A stretch of DNA of 64,000 nucleotides from Mesorhizobium ciceri biovar biserrulae WSM1271 (lineage in GTDB: Bacteria; Pseudomonadota; Alphaproteobacteria; Rhizobiales; Rhizobiaceae): NCBI RefSeq assembly GCF_000185905.1, contig NC_014923.1, positions 2,627,501-2,691,500 of the forward strand, given 5' to 3'. Numbering within the stretch: position 1 is the first letter of the stretch; every line of letters starts with the position of its first letter. The notes below the pieces were generated by a model that ran no database searches, was not told the DNA's origin, and worked only from the letters and a program-made list of their open reading frames with translations. The position numbers and the translations under genes were made by a program. Positions 56,459 through 64,000 of this stretch are shown here, in pieces.

Positions 56459-57676
56459 CTACCCTCCAAGCAAGGTGTAAACATTCTGGGTCGGAAGGTC
56501 TTTCGACGAACTCTGCAAATTTTGGATATCTGTCAGCAGTTGGAGCACCCGACTTGAACCGTCTATGTTGCCTGCGGGGTCGCGGGCAATGCCATAGCCC
56601 TGCCCTTTGTACCAAACGTTGACCAGATTGGCGACGCTATAACCTTTTCCCAGCTTGAAGACCGTGTACGAAGGTCCGCTGGTATGGGGGATGTCATATG
56701 CGTTCCCGATCCCCCACTCATTCCTGACGAGGGCGCCCAGATACAGAATGGCTCCCTCCAGCGATCTGGTTCGTAGCCGAACCTTGTCTCCTGATTTTTT
56801 CATGGCTATTTCCTTCGAGGAAGCTCCGCAATAGTCACCCGGGCTCAGCTTGACCGTTATTCCAAGGCCTCGCAACGGAATTTCGGGTGCATGTTTGCGG
56901 AAGCAGAACCGATAGCCGGCGTCATGTTTGACCAGCCGAACACGGCTTCCGTCTGCCTCGTATCCAGGTGCGCCTCCCGGCTGCGCAATCTGTGCAGCTT
57001 GCACTTGGGCGCTGCCCGCGACCGATCGGGAGGTGTCGATGCCGACGGGCGTCGTGTCGCTGACTTTCTCGCCCTCCAGCTTGTATTTCGCCAGAATGTT
57101 GATGACGGAATAGTACTCCTGCCAATCGTCGCTGGAGTTGGGGTCATTAGCAACCAAAGTCGTCTTACCGTTCTGCGTGATTTCGATGCCCGAGGTGAAG
57201 ATGTTGAGCAATATCCGCGCATCGTAGCCCTCGCTGAGATATGCCAGTATGAGTTGCTGCGGAATTGGTTTTTGAATGCCTTGATAGAATTCCTGGCTGC
57301 TCAGATTTGCGACAGCAAACGTGTTCGCCGCGGATGTTCCAGCCAGGAATGAGCCCGTGATGGTTTGAAGTGGAAGAGTGCCTGTCCCGCCCCGAAACGG
57401 AAACGGCACACCGGTCGTGATTGAACCATTTACCTGGGCGGTACCCTGCGTCGACTGCAGCTCAGTAAACTGCAAGGGTTCAGCGTAAGCAGCCCGCACA
57501 ACATTGGTCAGTATGCTGTTGCTCTTGGCCTCAGAGGCCTGCTGGTTGAAAGTGTTCGCCCGCGAGCTGACCGTGTCGACCACCGCACATCCAGAGGCCA
57601 ATAATAGACCGAATAGTGCCACAGTTGGCGCTACTGCAGAAAACGAGAAGTTGGAATCCGGAATACCCTTGGTCAT
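56459..57676 (-). CDS. Predicted lipoprotein of unknown function
   Basis: 405 residues from ATG 57676 with GAGGGGAC ribosome site. A lipobox (LFGLLLASGCAVVD) places it in the cell envelope. The mature part begins with helical VSSRANTFNQQASEAKSNSI and LTNVVRAAYAEPLQFTELQS, then mixed regions, and a helical C-terminal tail (VLQLLTDIQNLQSSSKDLP). No motif I can name. A similar start (NxxILTNVVRAxxxEPLQF) is seen in some envelope lipoproteins of Rhizobiales, from memory only. Divergent from the next gene across an inverted repeat. Confidence 0.72.
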   Translation of the reverse strand: MTKGIPDSNFSFSAVAPTVALFGLLLASGCAVVDTVSSRANTFNQQASEAKSNSILTNVVRAAYAEPLQFTELQSTQGTAQVNGSITTGVPFPFRGGTGTLPLQTITGSFLAGTSAANTFAVANLSSQEFYQGIQKPIPQQLILAYLSEGYDARILLNIFTSGIEITQNGKTTLVANDPNSSDDWQEYYSVINILAKYKLEGEKVSDTTPVGIDTSRSVAGSAQVQAAQIAQPGGAPGYEADGSRVRLVKHDAGYRFCFRKHAPEIPLRGLGITVKLSPGDYCGASSKEIAMKKSGDKVRLRTRSLEGAILYLGALVRNEWGIGNAYDIPHTSGPSYTVFKLGKGYSVANLVNVWYKGQGYGIARDPAGNIDGSSRVLQLLTDIQNLQSSSKDLPTQNVYTLLGG

Positions 57677-57694
57677 CGTCCCCTCCCTAGTTGA

Positions 57695-57720
57695 CACTTG
57701 ACTGCCGCGAGTATCAAGTG
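57695..57720. promoter_or_regulatory. Inverted repeat in a divergent promoter
   Basis: CACTTGA (57695-57701) and TCAAGTG (57714-57720), perfect 7-bp arms 12 bases apart, between the lipoprotein gene and the divergent small gene. It is not similar to the lux boxes. Confidence 0.4.
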
Positions 57721-57821
57721 AAGTCGGTCGGGGTTCAAGCTGACTGCAGATGCATAACCTATGTTTATTTTGGGTCAGGCAACCGAATCTGGCGATTGAT
57801 CACTTTTCGGCAACATCGGGG

Positions 57822-58256
57822 ATGGTGTCTATGGTTGCGCAGGCGAAGTTTTCCGCCAAGTCGATGTTTGAAGAGCTTGATAAAGGCCCACAATATGTCT
57901 TGACCGGTATGGTCAAACTTCACGCAACCGACAGTACTCGCTTGCTGTTCTCAGAGGTCGGTGACTGCCAACACTGGACCGAAATCGATGAGAAACTGAT
58001 TTCCCGCTTTGAGAACCATGGGCTGGCGACCTGTGGCGACCACCGTCACCCAATCGTAAGCTTGCATCTTGTGCACCCGAATAATCCAGAGGCCAAGGTC
58101 TACGCCCGAGCGCAGGCTCAGACAGCCGCCTTTTCAACGCGGGCGCTAGACGCAATACCAAGCGGCGATACCGGTCCCGAAACAGACTGCTACTATGACC
58201 GCAAATCCCACATGTGGCGGAAGATCAGTGATAACACGCCATGCCCTAGACGTTGA
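57822..58256 (+). CDS. Unknown small protein
   Basis: 144 residues from ATG 57822 (MVSMVAQAKF; a second start MVAQAKF is four codons... three codons later, and the frame also opens at 57750). Sequence parts: MFEELDKGPQYVLTGMVKLH, SEVGDCQHWTEIDEKLI, HPIVSLHLVHPNNPEAKVYA. Three to four cysteines and several histidines but no clear motif or membrane segment. The base composition matches the island. Function unknown. Confidence 0.55.
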   Translation: MVSMVAQAKFSAKSMFEELDKGPQYVLTGMVKLHATDSTRLLFSEVGDCQHWTEIDEKLISRFENHGLATCGDHRHPIVSLHLVHPNNPEAKVYARAQAQTAAFSTRALDAIPSGDTGPETDCYYDRKSHMWRKISDNTPCPRR

Positions 58257-58439
58257 ACCTGATCGGCGGCCAGCTGTTCAACTGGCGCCGTATCTGCAGA
58301 CACCCGGCTTGGTTCTTGACAGGTTGTCGGTCCGTTACGTGCCCGGACGCTATACCGCCGGCCAGACATCCAAGCCGGTTGACCTACTGCCCTTTCTCGA
58401 TCAAGCCATGCTGCGGTAACCCCCAAGTGGGAAAGACTG

Positions 58440-59317
58440 CACGGCTGCGGCTCGGGTTGCACAGCAGCAAGACATGCTGATGCGAGTCTGGGACCGCATA
58501 CACAGCAGGATTACGTGCGTCACGTCCGGCGCTTTACTGCATTCCTTGGGCGCGCTCCCGACACTGCGACGCCCCAGGATATCCGGCGCTTCCAGTTGCA
58601 CCAGCATGAGAACGGTGTCGGCCCCGCGACGATCAACGGTGCGGTCTCGGCGTTGCGCTTCCTGTTCATGGTGACACTGATGGGGCGGGAACTGGCGCGT
58701 GCGCTGGTGGTCATGCGCTATCCGCGCAAGCTGCCCAATGTGCTGAGCGTGGAGGAAGCGGCGCGGCTGCTCGAGGCAGCACCAGGCATCAAGTACAAGG
58801 CTGCGCTCGGCGTCGCCTATGGTGCGGGCCTGCGGGTCTCCGAGGTCGCGCACCTGAAGGTCGATGATATCGACGCCACACGCATGCTGATCCGCGTCGA
58901 ACAGGGCAGGGACGCAGGGACCGCAACGCCATGCTCTCGCCGCAACTTCTGGAACTGCTGCGGCTGTGGTGGCGCGAAGGCAAGCGGCGCGGGGTGATGC
59001 TTCCGCATGGCTGGCTGTTCCCGGGGCGCAGTTGCACCGATCCGATCTCGTCGCGGCAACTGCACCGCGCCGTCCAGGAGGCTGCTGAAGTCGCAGGCAT
59101 CCGCAAGCGCGTCAGCCCGCATACGCTGCGGCACAGCTTTGCCACCCATCTGCTCGAGCAGGATGTCGACATCCGCGTCATCCAAGTGCTGCTAGGCCAC
59201 AGCAAGCTCGATACGACCGCGCTTTACACCAAGGTCTCGACCCGGACGATCCACGCGGTCGCAGGGCCGCTCGACCGGCTGATGGCGCTGATGGAAGGCA
59301 AGACGCCTCCCGGCTGA
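58440..59317 (+). pseudogene. XerC-like integrase of an IS91-type unit, frameshifted
   Basis: Pieces in different frames reconstruct a tyrosine recombinase: PHTQQDYVRHVRRFTAFLGR (N-terminal), a core with GVAYGAGLRVSEVAHLKVDD (catalytic Arg) up to about 58910, and after a frameshift SPHTLRHSFATHLLEQ and LLGHSKLDTTALYTKVS with His, Arg, His and Tyr. A small shift near 58485 also separates the first residues. Such integrases accompany IS91 transposases in rhizobia. Not functional as it stands. Confidence 0.75.
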
Positions 59318-59355
59318 ACCGGTGCGCGCGGACCTGGAGGTCGCCCATATCTTCC

Positions 59356-60243
59356 GTGCTTCTGAGCCTGCAGCAGCTCAAGGTCATGTCAGCGATCGAA
59401 CACTGCCGCACCGCTGCATTGGGTGGTCATGTCGAAGCCTGTGCGGACTGCGGCCAACGGCGGATCGCCTATAACAGCTGCCGCAACCGGCACTGTCCGA
59501 AGTGCCAGGGCGCGGCCGCGCGTACATGGCTCGCCGAGCGCGAAGCCGACCTGCTGCCAGTCGGCTACTTCCACGTCGTGTTCACGCTGCCCGCCGAGGT
59601 CGCCGTCATCGCGTTCCACAACAAGACGCTGGTCTATGAACTGCTGTTCAAGGCGGCATCGGAGACGATGCTGACGATCGCGGCGGATCCCAAGCACCTC
59701 GGCGCGCGCATCGGCATCACCGCCGTGCTCCACACATGGGGCTCGGCAATGACCCACCATCCCCATGTCCACATGATCGTGCCGGGCGGCGGCATCGCGC
59801 CCGACGGGTCACGCTGGATATCGTCGCGGCCGGCCTTCCTTCTCCCCGTCAGAGTATTGGGCAAGCTGTTCCGCCGCCTGTTCCTGACCCGGCTGGACGC
59901 GCTGCACGACGCCGGACGGCTCAGCTTCTTCGGTTCGATGGCGCACCTGGGCGACCGCCGGGCATTCCTGCGGCACCTATCGCCGGTCCGGAAGAAGCGC
60001 TGGGTGGTCTATGCCAAGGCGCCCTTCGCCGAGCCAGAAGCCGTGCTCGCCTACCTGTCGCGCTACACGCACCGGGTCGCCATCTCGAACAGCCGCCTGA
60101 TCGCCTTCGACAAGAACAGCGTCACCTTCCGCTACAAGGATTACCGCCGTGACGGCGCCAACCGCCAGCAGGTCATGGTGCTCGCGATTGATGAGTTCGT
60201 CCGCCGTTTGCAGCCAACATCACAGGGTGATCAGGCTATCTGA
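59356..60243 (+). CDS. IS91 family transposase, truncated at both ends
   Basis: 295 residues of a Y2-type rolling-circle transposase. Zinc-finger-like CADCGQRRIAYNSCRNRHCPKCQ opens the recognisable part. The HUH motif is HPHVHMIVPGGG and the two-tyrosine region is YLSRYTHRVAISNSRL. The N-terminal ~25 residues are altered by a deletion (a separate frame reads RADLEVAHIF just before) and the C-terminus breaks off at about 60205 (DEFVRR) into unrelated sequence, compared with the second copy at 63050, which continues FLLHILPRGFHRIRHYGLF. Probably inactive. Confidence 0.82.
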   Translation: MLLSLQQLKVMSAIEHCRTAALGGHVEACADCGQRRIAYNSCRNRHCPKCQGAAARTWLAEREADLLPVGYFHVVFTLPAEVAVIAFHNKTLVYELLFKAASETMLTIAADPKHLGARIGITAVLHTWGSAMTHHPHVHMIVPGGGIAPDGSRWISSRPAFLLPVRVLGKLFRRLFLTRLDALHDAGRLSFFGSMAHLGDRRAFLRHLSPVRKKRWVVYAKAPFAEPEAVLAYLSRYTHRVAISNSRLIAFDKNSVTFRYKDYRRDGANRQQVMVLAIDEFVRRLQPTSQGDQAI

Positions 60244-60271
60244 CAGTGTGAATGAATTCCCGCCTCATCTT

Positions 60272-62596
60272 CTACTGTGTGCAATTCGGTTGAATGATCC
60301 AGTATTTTAGCGAAGGAAGCCGCTCGTCGGTGATCTCTTTCGGACAGACACGGCTGTTTGGATCAGTGTCCCCTCGGAATAGATCCGAGAGATCTCGTTT
60401 TACTTGGGCCACGTCAAAAACGAAGGAGTGATTTTGAGCGCCCGGGGTCTCAACACTCGTGGCATCTATAGTGTTGATCTTCTCGGCGACAAAGCGGTCG
60501 GAACCACCTTGGCCCAAGCGCTGCCTTCCACCGACGGCCTCCTGTGAAGCGCGCAAGGCCATGTCGTTCGCAGACACGTAGATCGTGAAGCTATCCGCAA
60601 CCGACCGCAATGAATCGACATGCCTGGCGAAATTGTTCAGGTCAACATCGGGTGCCGCGAACACCAAGTTTCCTATCTTTGCGCTCATCGGCCAGCGTCC
60701 GGAAGAGCTCGGGCAGCCCGCCAATATATAGTCGACCATCTGTGCACCCATGCTGTGCGCAAAGACAGTTACGTTTTCGGATCCAAATCTCCCGATCAAT
60801 TTCTCGAGCACGCTTTTAAAATCTGGACAACTCGATCCAACCGTCTGGAGATCATTGAGATATCCCGACCCGCTGTAGCCGTCCGCACTTGAAAGCCTTA
60901 CAGTAGCGTCGCCCGCTGACGCCCAATCCAGAACGATCGGAATTCCAGGGTATTTTTCGTTCTCGGATAAGATTGCCATCCTTCGGGTGGCATCATCAAA
61001 TGTGTTCGCAAAGCCATGAACGAAAACAATCACTTTCTTGCGACCGTTGTCGACGCCAGCCTGCTGAACCGCATCGAGAAAGCTATCCAACGATCCATCG
61101 AAAAGAAAGTTGGAGACCTCGCTTGGAGACGCCGATTGCGCGTTGCCGATTACTCCAGAACCAAAGCCAAGATAGCTGGCAACGACCTTCCAAATCGGGC
61201 GCTGCTCCGTGTCGACGGAGCGCTGTGTCGGGATAGAAACAAGCGAATGGCCCATGGTAATGGATTGCTCTGGTGCCAACCGATTGTCGAAGGTTAATGG
61301 CATCGGTGTACGTATGGCCCGATTAGTAATGTAGAACACGGGAACCGGCTGGCATACTTCGTCGACCATTTCAGCGCATACACTCAATTGTAATTTATTT
61401 GCCTTTTCCGCATATTTTTCCCCACCCAGTTCCGAGGCTGCTGTCGCGTATGCATAGGCGGATTTCAGGTCACGCGCTTCTTTCGCGACGTCGGCAAGCG
61501 CAAGCAGCGCGTCCGGCTGGCCTCGTGCTGCTGCCTCATTCAAAATAGCAATGGCATCTTTGCGTGAAACCGAACTATCCAACGCGGGCTGATGCAGCAG
61601 CAAGGTGCCATACTTGGCTTGCGCATAGGCATTCCCGTTTGCTGCGGCAGCCTTATAGAGGTCGAAAGCCGCAGATGGACTGAAATTCGCACTCTGCGGG
61701 GTCAAATAGGCGTCCGCCAGCCTGAGAGACGCGACTTGATTGCCAACGCCGGCTTGCTGCTTCAATAGACCAATCCATTTGTCTTGCTGCTCGGCATCGC
61801 CGGCATTCACCGCAATTCCAAATGCTGCGGATAGCGCCTGCGGGTTGCCTAAGTCAGCGGCCTTCCAAATGAGGTCCTTAACGGTGCTATCCGTAGGCGG
61901 CTTGGCTTTTTTGTCGATCAGAAAATCTGCATATCCAAGGTAGGATTCGGCCGTGCCGAGCTTAATAGCTTGGTCCCAGAATACTTCGCTTTGGCCAACA
62001 TTCTCTGGGGTTCCAAGGCCGAACTGGTATGCTTTTGCCAAGTCAAAGGCCGCCCCAGTCTGCCCATTTTTGTATGCGGAGTTGAGCCACTTGAATGACT
62101 GGTCGAAGTTCGGATCAGTTCCAACGCCTGAGAGATAGGCTCTCCCGACGGCGTATTGTGATGCGGCATTGTTTTTGTTGGCTGCCTCAAGGTAGTTGAT
62201 GAACGCAGCAGACGGATCTTTGTCTGTTCCGAGGCCGAATTCCAATGCCGCGCCTAGGCGCAGCTTGGCATCGGGATCTCCTCCCGCAGCCTCCGCCCTG
62301 AGTATCGTGAAACCGTTTTGCTTTACATCTGAAGGCGTGTTTCCAAATATTAAACCGTCGATGCTTTGCGGGCTTCGGTCGTTGGCGTCGGGCAGCGGGT
62401 AGAGATTTTTATTAGCGGTGGTGTCGGCTGTATCGACCGTCGAAAGCTGCTCAAGGACGGACGGCGGAAGTGCAGTTGGCTGCCCGTTGAAATTTGCTAG
62501 GGCTCCTGAAGACGCTCCCGTCGTGTTGACTTGCGCTGAAGCGCCAAGAGAGATGAAGGTCGAAGTCAGTACGATCGCAAGCCTCAAGACGTGCAT
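60272..62596 (-). CDS. Exported Sel1-repeat protein with C-terminal alpha/beta hydrolase (DUF900)
   Basis: 774 residues. A Sec signal (LRLAIVLTSTFISLGASA) is followed by a linker and by Sel1-like helical repeats at about 95-400 (for example AKLRLGAALEFGLGTDKDPS, ASQYAVGRAYLSGVGTDPN). A hydrolase domain of the DUF900 type begins near 420 (PVFYITNRAIRTP, KKVIVFVHGFANTFDDA). The likely triad is S615 (FAHSMGAQ), D678 (SANDMA) and H723 (QNHSF). Substrate unknown; the repeats suggest protein contacts in the envelope. It sits alone between two IS91 copies. Confidence 0.82.
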   Translation of the reverse strand: MHVLRLAIVLTSTFISLGASAQVNTTGASSGALANFNGQPTALPPSVLEQLSTVDTADTTANKNLYPLPDANDRSPQSIDGLIFGNTPSDVKQNGFTILRAEAAGGDPDAKLRLGAALEFGLGTDKDPSAAFINYLEAANKNNAASQYAVGRAYLSGVGTDPNFDQSFKWLNSAYKNGQTGAAFDLAKAYQFGLGTPENVGQSEVFWDQAIKLGTAESYLGYADFLIDKKAKPPTDSTVKDLIWKAADLGNPQALSAAFGIAVNAGDAEQQDKWIGLLKQQAGVGNQVASLRLADAYLTPQSANFSPSAAFDLYKAAAANGNAYAQAKYGTLLLHQPALDSSVSRKDAIAILNEAAARGQPDALLALADVAKEARDLKSAYAYATAASELGGEKYAEKANKLQLSVCAEMVDEVCQPVPVFYITNRAIRTPMPLTFDNRLAPEQSITMGHSLVSIPTQRSVDTEQRPIWKVVASYLGFGSGVIGNAQSASPSEVSNFLFDGSLDSFLDAVQQAGVDNGRKKVIVFVHGFANTFDDATRRMAILSENEKYPGIPIVLDWASAGDATVRLSSADGYSGSGYLNDLQTVGSSCPDFKSVLEKLIGRFGSENVTVFAHSMGAQMVDYILAGCPSSSGRWPMSAKIGNLVFAAPDVDLNNFARHVDSLRSVADSFTIYVSANDMALRASQEAVGGRQRLGQGGSDRFVAEKINTIDATSVETPGAQNHSFVFDVAQVKRDLSDLFRGDTDPNSRVCPKEITDERLPSLKYWIIQPNCTQ

Positions 62597-62735
62597 CGAC
62601 GCCTCCCATATAAGCTAAGCTCATTTACGCTGTCACAATACCGAGAGTTCTAGGGGAGTGCACGCCAAATTGATCTTGAAAGGTGGCAAGGTGCAAGCTG
62701 AGGTCAGGAGCCAAAGGCAGCTTTGGCGCTGTCCC

Positions 62736-62770
62736 GCCCGAAACTAGACGGTCCGCTCAGAGTTTCGGGC
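62736..62770. repeat. 10-bp hairpin beyond the second IS91 transposase, candidate terminus
   Basis: GCCCGAAACT (62736-62745) and AGTTTCGGGC (62761-62770) are perfect reverse complements 15 bases apart, about 280 bases after the transposase stop. IS91-type elements carry small palindromes near their ends, so this may mark the 3' (ori) end. The rest of 62597-63049 holds no supported gene. Confidence 0.35.
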
Positions 62771-63049
62771 GCCGGCAGGCGTACGAAAGTCCCCGAGGAA
62801 GGAACCCGTGGGCCACAGTCGATGGCTATGTGGATTTCGATTTGCGGCTGGTGTCGGCGATGGCGCGACCGCCGCCGGCAAGCGGGTTTGATGCGGACGG
62901 ACGGTTTCGCCTTTCAGCCACGTGGTATTGTCGGCTCGTCGCGCGGCCGGACGCGACCCGTTCGGCGTCGATGATCACCACGGACACGCGTGGGTCCGTT
63001 GCCAGACGCTGGGCGCCTGCGGCTGAACGCTGGAGCATGCCATGCCGGG

Positions 63050-64000
63050 TCATGGAGAGTTCTCCCGGTTCGTCGCCGTGGAGTCCGGCGGTCCACGCGG
63101 CTGTCGCCACCGTTCGAACGTCTCGATGATGATCATGCGTCCGCCGCAGCATCGGCATGGCGGACGGAAGTCAGTCGGTTCTACCGAGTTGTCTTCCTCC
63201 GACGGTGGAGCAACGTTCAGCAGTTCGCGCGCCAGCGCGAGGCTGGCCTTGCGCGCGGAACCGGCGAACAGGCCGTAGTGCCGGATGCGATGGAAGCCGC
63301 GTGGCAGGATGTGGAGCAGGAATCGGCGGATGAACTCGTCGGTAGCGAGTGTCATGACCTGCTGCCGATCGGGGCCGTCACGGCGGTAATCCTTGTAGCG
63401 GAACGTGACGCCGCTCTTGTCGAAGGCGATCAGCCGGCTATTCGAAATCGCGATCCGGTGCGTGTAGCGCGACAGGTAGGCGAGCACCGCCTCCGGCCCC
63501 GCGAACGGGGCCTTGGCGTAGACCACCCAGCGCTTCTTCCGCACGGCAGTAAGGCGGCGGAGGAATGCCCGCCGCTCGATCAGGTGCGCGATCGATCCGA
63601 AGAAGCTGAGCCGGCCCGCCTCGTGCAGCGCGACCAGCCGGGTGAGAAACAGGCGACGGAACAGCTTGCCGAGAACCCTCACCGGGAGCAGGAAGGCCGG
63701 GCGCGACGAGACCCACCGGCTTCCGTCCGGCGCGATGCCGCCGCCCGGCACGATCATGTGGACATGCGGATGGTGCGTCATCGCCGATCCCCATGTGTGT
63801 AAGACGGCGGTGATGCCGATGCGCGCGCCGAGATGCTTCGGATCCGTAGCGATCGTCAGCATCGTCTCCGCTGCCGCCTTGAACAGCAGGTCGTAGACGA
63901 GCGCCTTGTTCTGGAACGCGATGTCGGCGACCTCGGCGGGCAGCGTGAACACGACATGGAAGTAGCCGACCGGCAGCAGGTCGGCCTCTCGCTCGGCCAA
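63050..64000 (-). CDS. IS91 family transposase, 5' end outside the window
   Basis: At least 316 residues, open to the window edge, so the zinc-finger N-terminus is cut off. The HUH motif HPHVHMIVPGGG and YLSRYTHRIAISNSRLIAFD agree almost residue for residue with the truncated copy at 59356. The C-terminal part (FLLHILPRGFHRIRHYGLF, then ARKASLALARELL) and a cysteine-containing tail (PPCRCCGGRM) are intact. Opposite orientation to the first copy. It may be functional. Confidence 0.87.
   Translation of the reverse strand: MAEREADLLPVGYFHVVFTLPAEVADIAFQNKALVYDLLFKAAAETMLTIATDPKHLGARIGITAVLHTWGSAMTHHPHVHMIVPGGGIAPDGSRWVSSRPAFLLPVRVLGKLFRRLFLTRLVALHEAGRLSFFGSIAHLIERRAFLRRLTAVRKKRWVVYAKAPFAGPEAVLAYLSRYTHRIAISNSRLIAFDKSGVTFRYKDYRRDGPDRQQVMTLATDEFIRRFLLHILPRGFHRIRHYGLFAGSARKASLALARELLNVAPPSEEDNSVEPTDFRPPCRCCGGRMIIIETFERWRQPRGPPDSTATNRENSP

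Noticed and set aside
62683..63802. Plus-strand frames over the right-end region as new genes
   Set aside because: They are antisense to the IS91 transposase or to its non-coding 3' flank.

Overview
The window looks like a Mesorhizobium-type alphaproteobacterial chromosome (Rhizobiales). The signs are high GC, ectoine catabolism genes, a DUF768 protein (a family abundant in Mesorhizobium), the hisS-hisZ-hisG cluster, glcDEF, a y4hA-type ion transporter and rhizobial palindromic repeats. It falls into two parts that differ in base composition and gene style.

Positions 1-42451 are core chromosome: ectoine degradation (doeA end, doeB), xseA with a P1-family peptidase, regulators, gshA, rsmE, an lldD/FadR-type pair, the glycolate oxidase genes glcD-glcE-glcF, a FolD-like protein lacking the usual catalytic lysine, an L,D-transpeptidase, tag, hisS-hisZ-hisG, an acyl-CoA synthetase, a CaCA-type antiporter, a nucleoside hydrolase/2-oxoglutarate oxygenase/amino-acid-type ABC transporter cluster, aqpZ, an RsmB-like methyltransferase, a PaaI thioesterase, an MTA/SAH nucleosidase and guaA. 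Most intergenic spaces are short and several have clear hairpin terminators.

Positions 42452-64000 are an integrated element at the 3' end of guaA. A tyrosine integrase follows guaA, and a convergent AlpA-type excisionase candidate overlaps the integrase end. This matches the guaA-targeting integrase module (IntG) known from Mesorhizobium tripartite ICEs, although other islands also use guaA. Next come gene debris and an IS256 transposase split in two by DNA carrying an IS110 transposase.

The most interesting part is 47991-55997, an apparently self-contained quorum-sensing circuit linked to secreted copper oxidases. It holds a LuxR receptor, a LuxI synthase, a probably Tat-exported tyrosinase between two unknown exported proteins, an unknown small exported protein, a multicopper oxidase and a cupredoxin. 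Three almost identical lux-box promoters, with the same spacing from palindrome to -10, sit in front of the tyrosinase operon, the small exported protein and the luxI-multicopper oxidase-cupredoxin operon. My inference is that AHL accumulation switches on an extracytoplasmic copper-dependent oxidation system, perhaps for phenolics or melanin-like polymer, with luxI in positive feedback.

The right end holds a lipoprotein, a small unknown protein, a decayed IS91-type unit (XerC-like integrase plus truncated transposase), an exported Sel1-repeat/alpha-beta hydrolase protein and a second IS91 transposase in opposite orientation that runs off the window.
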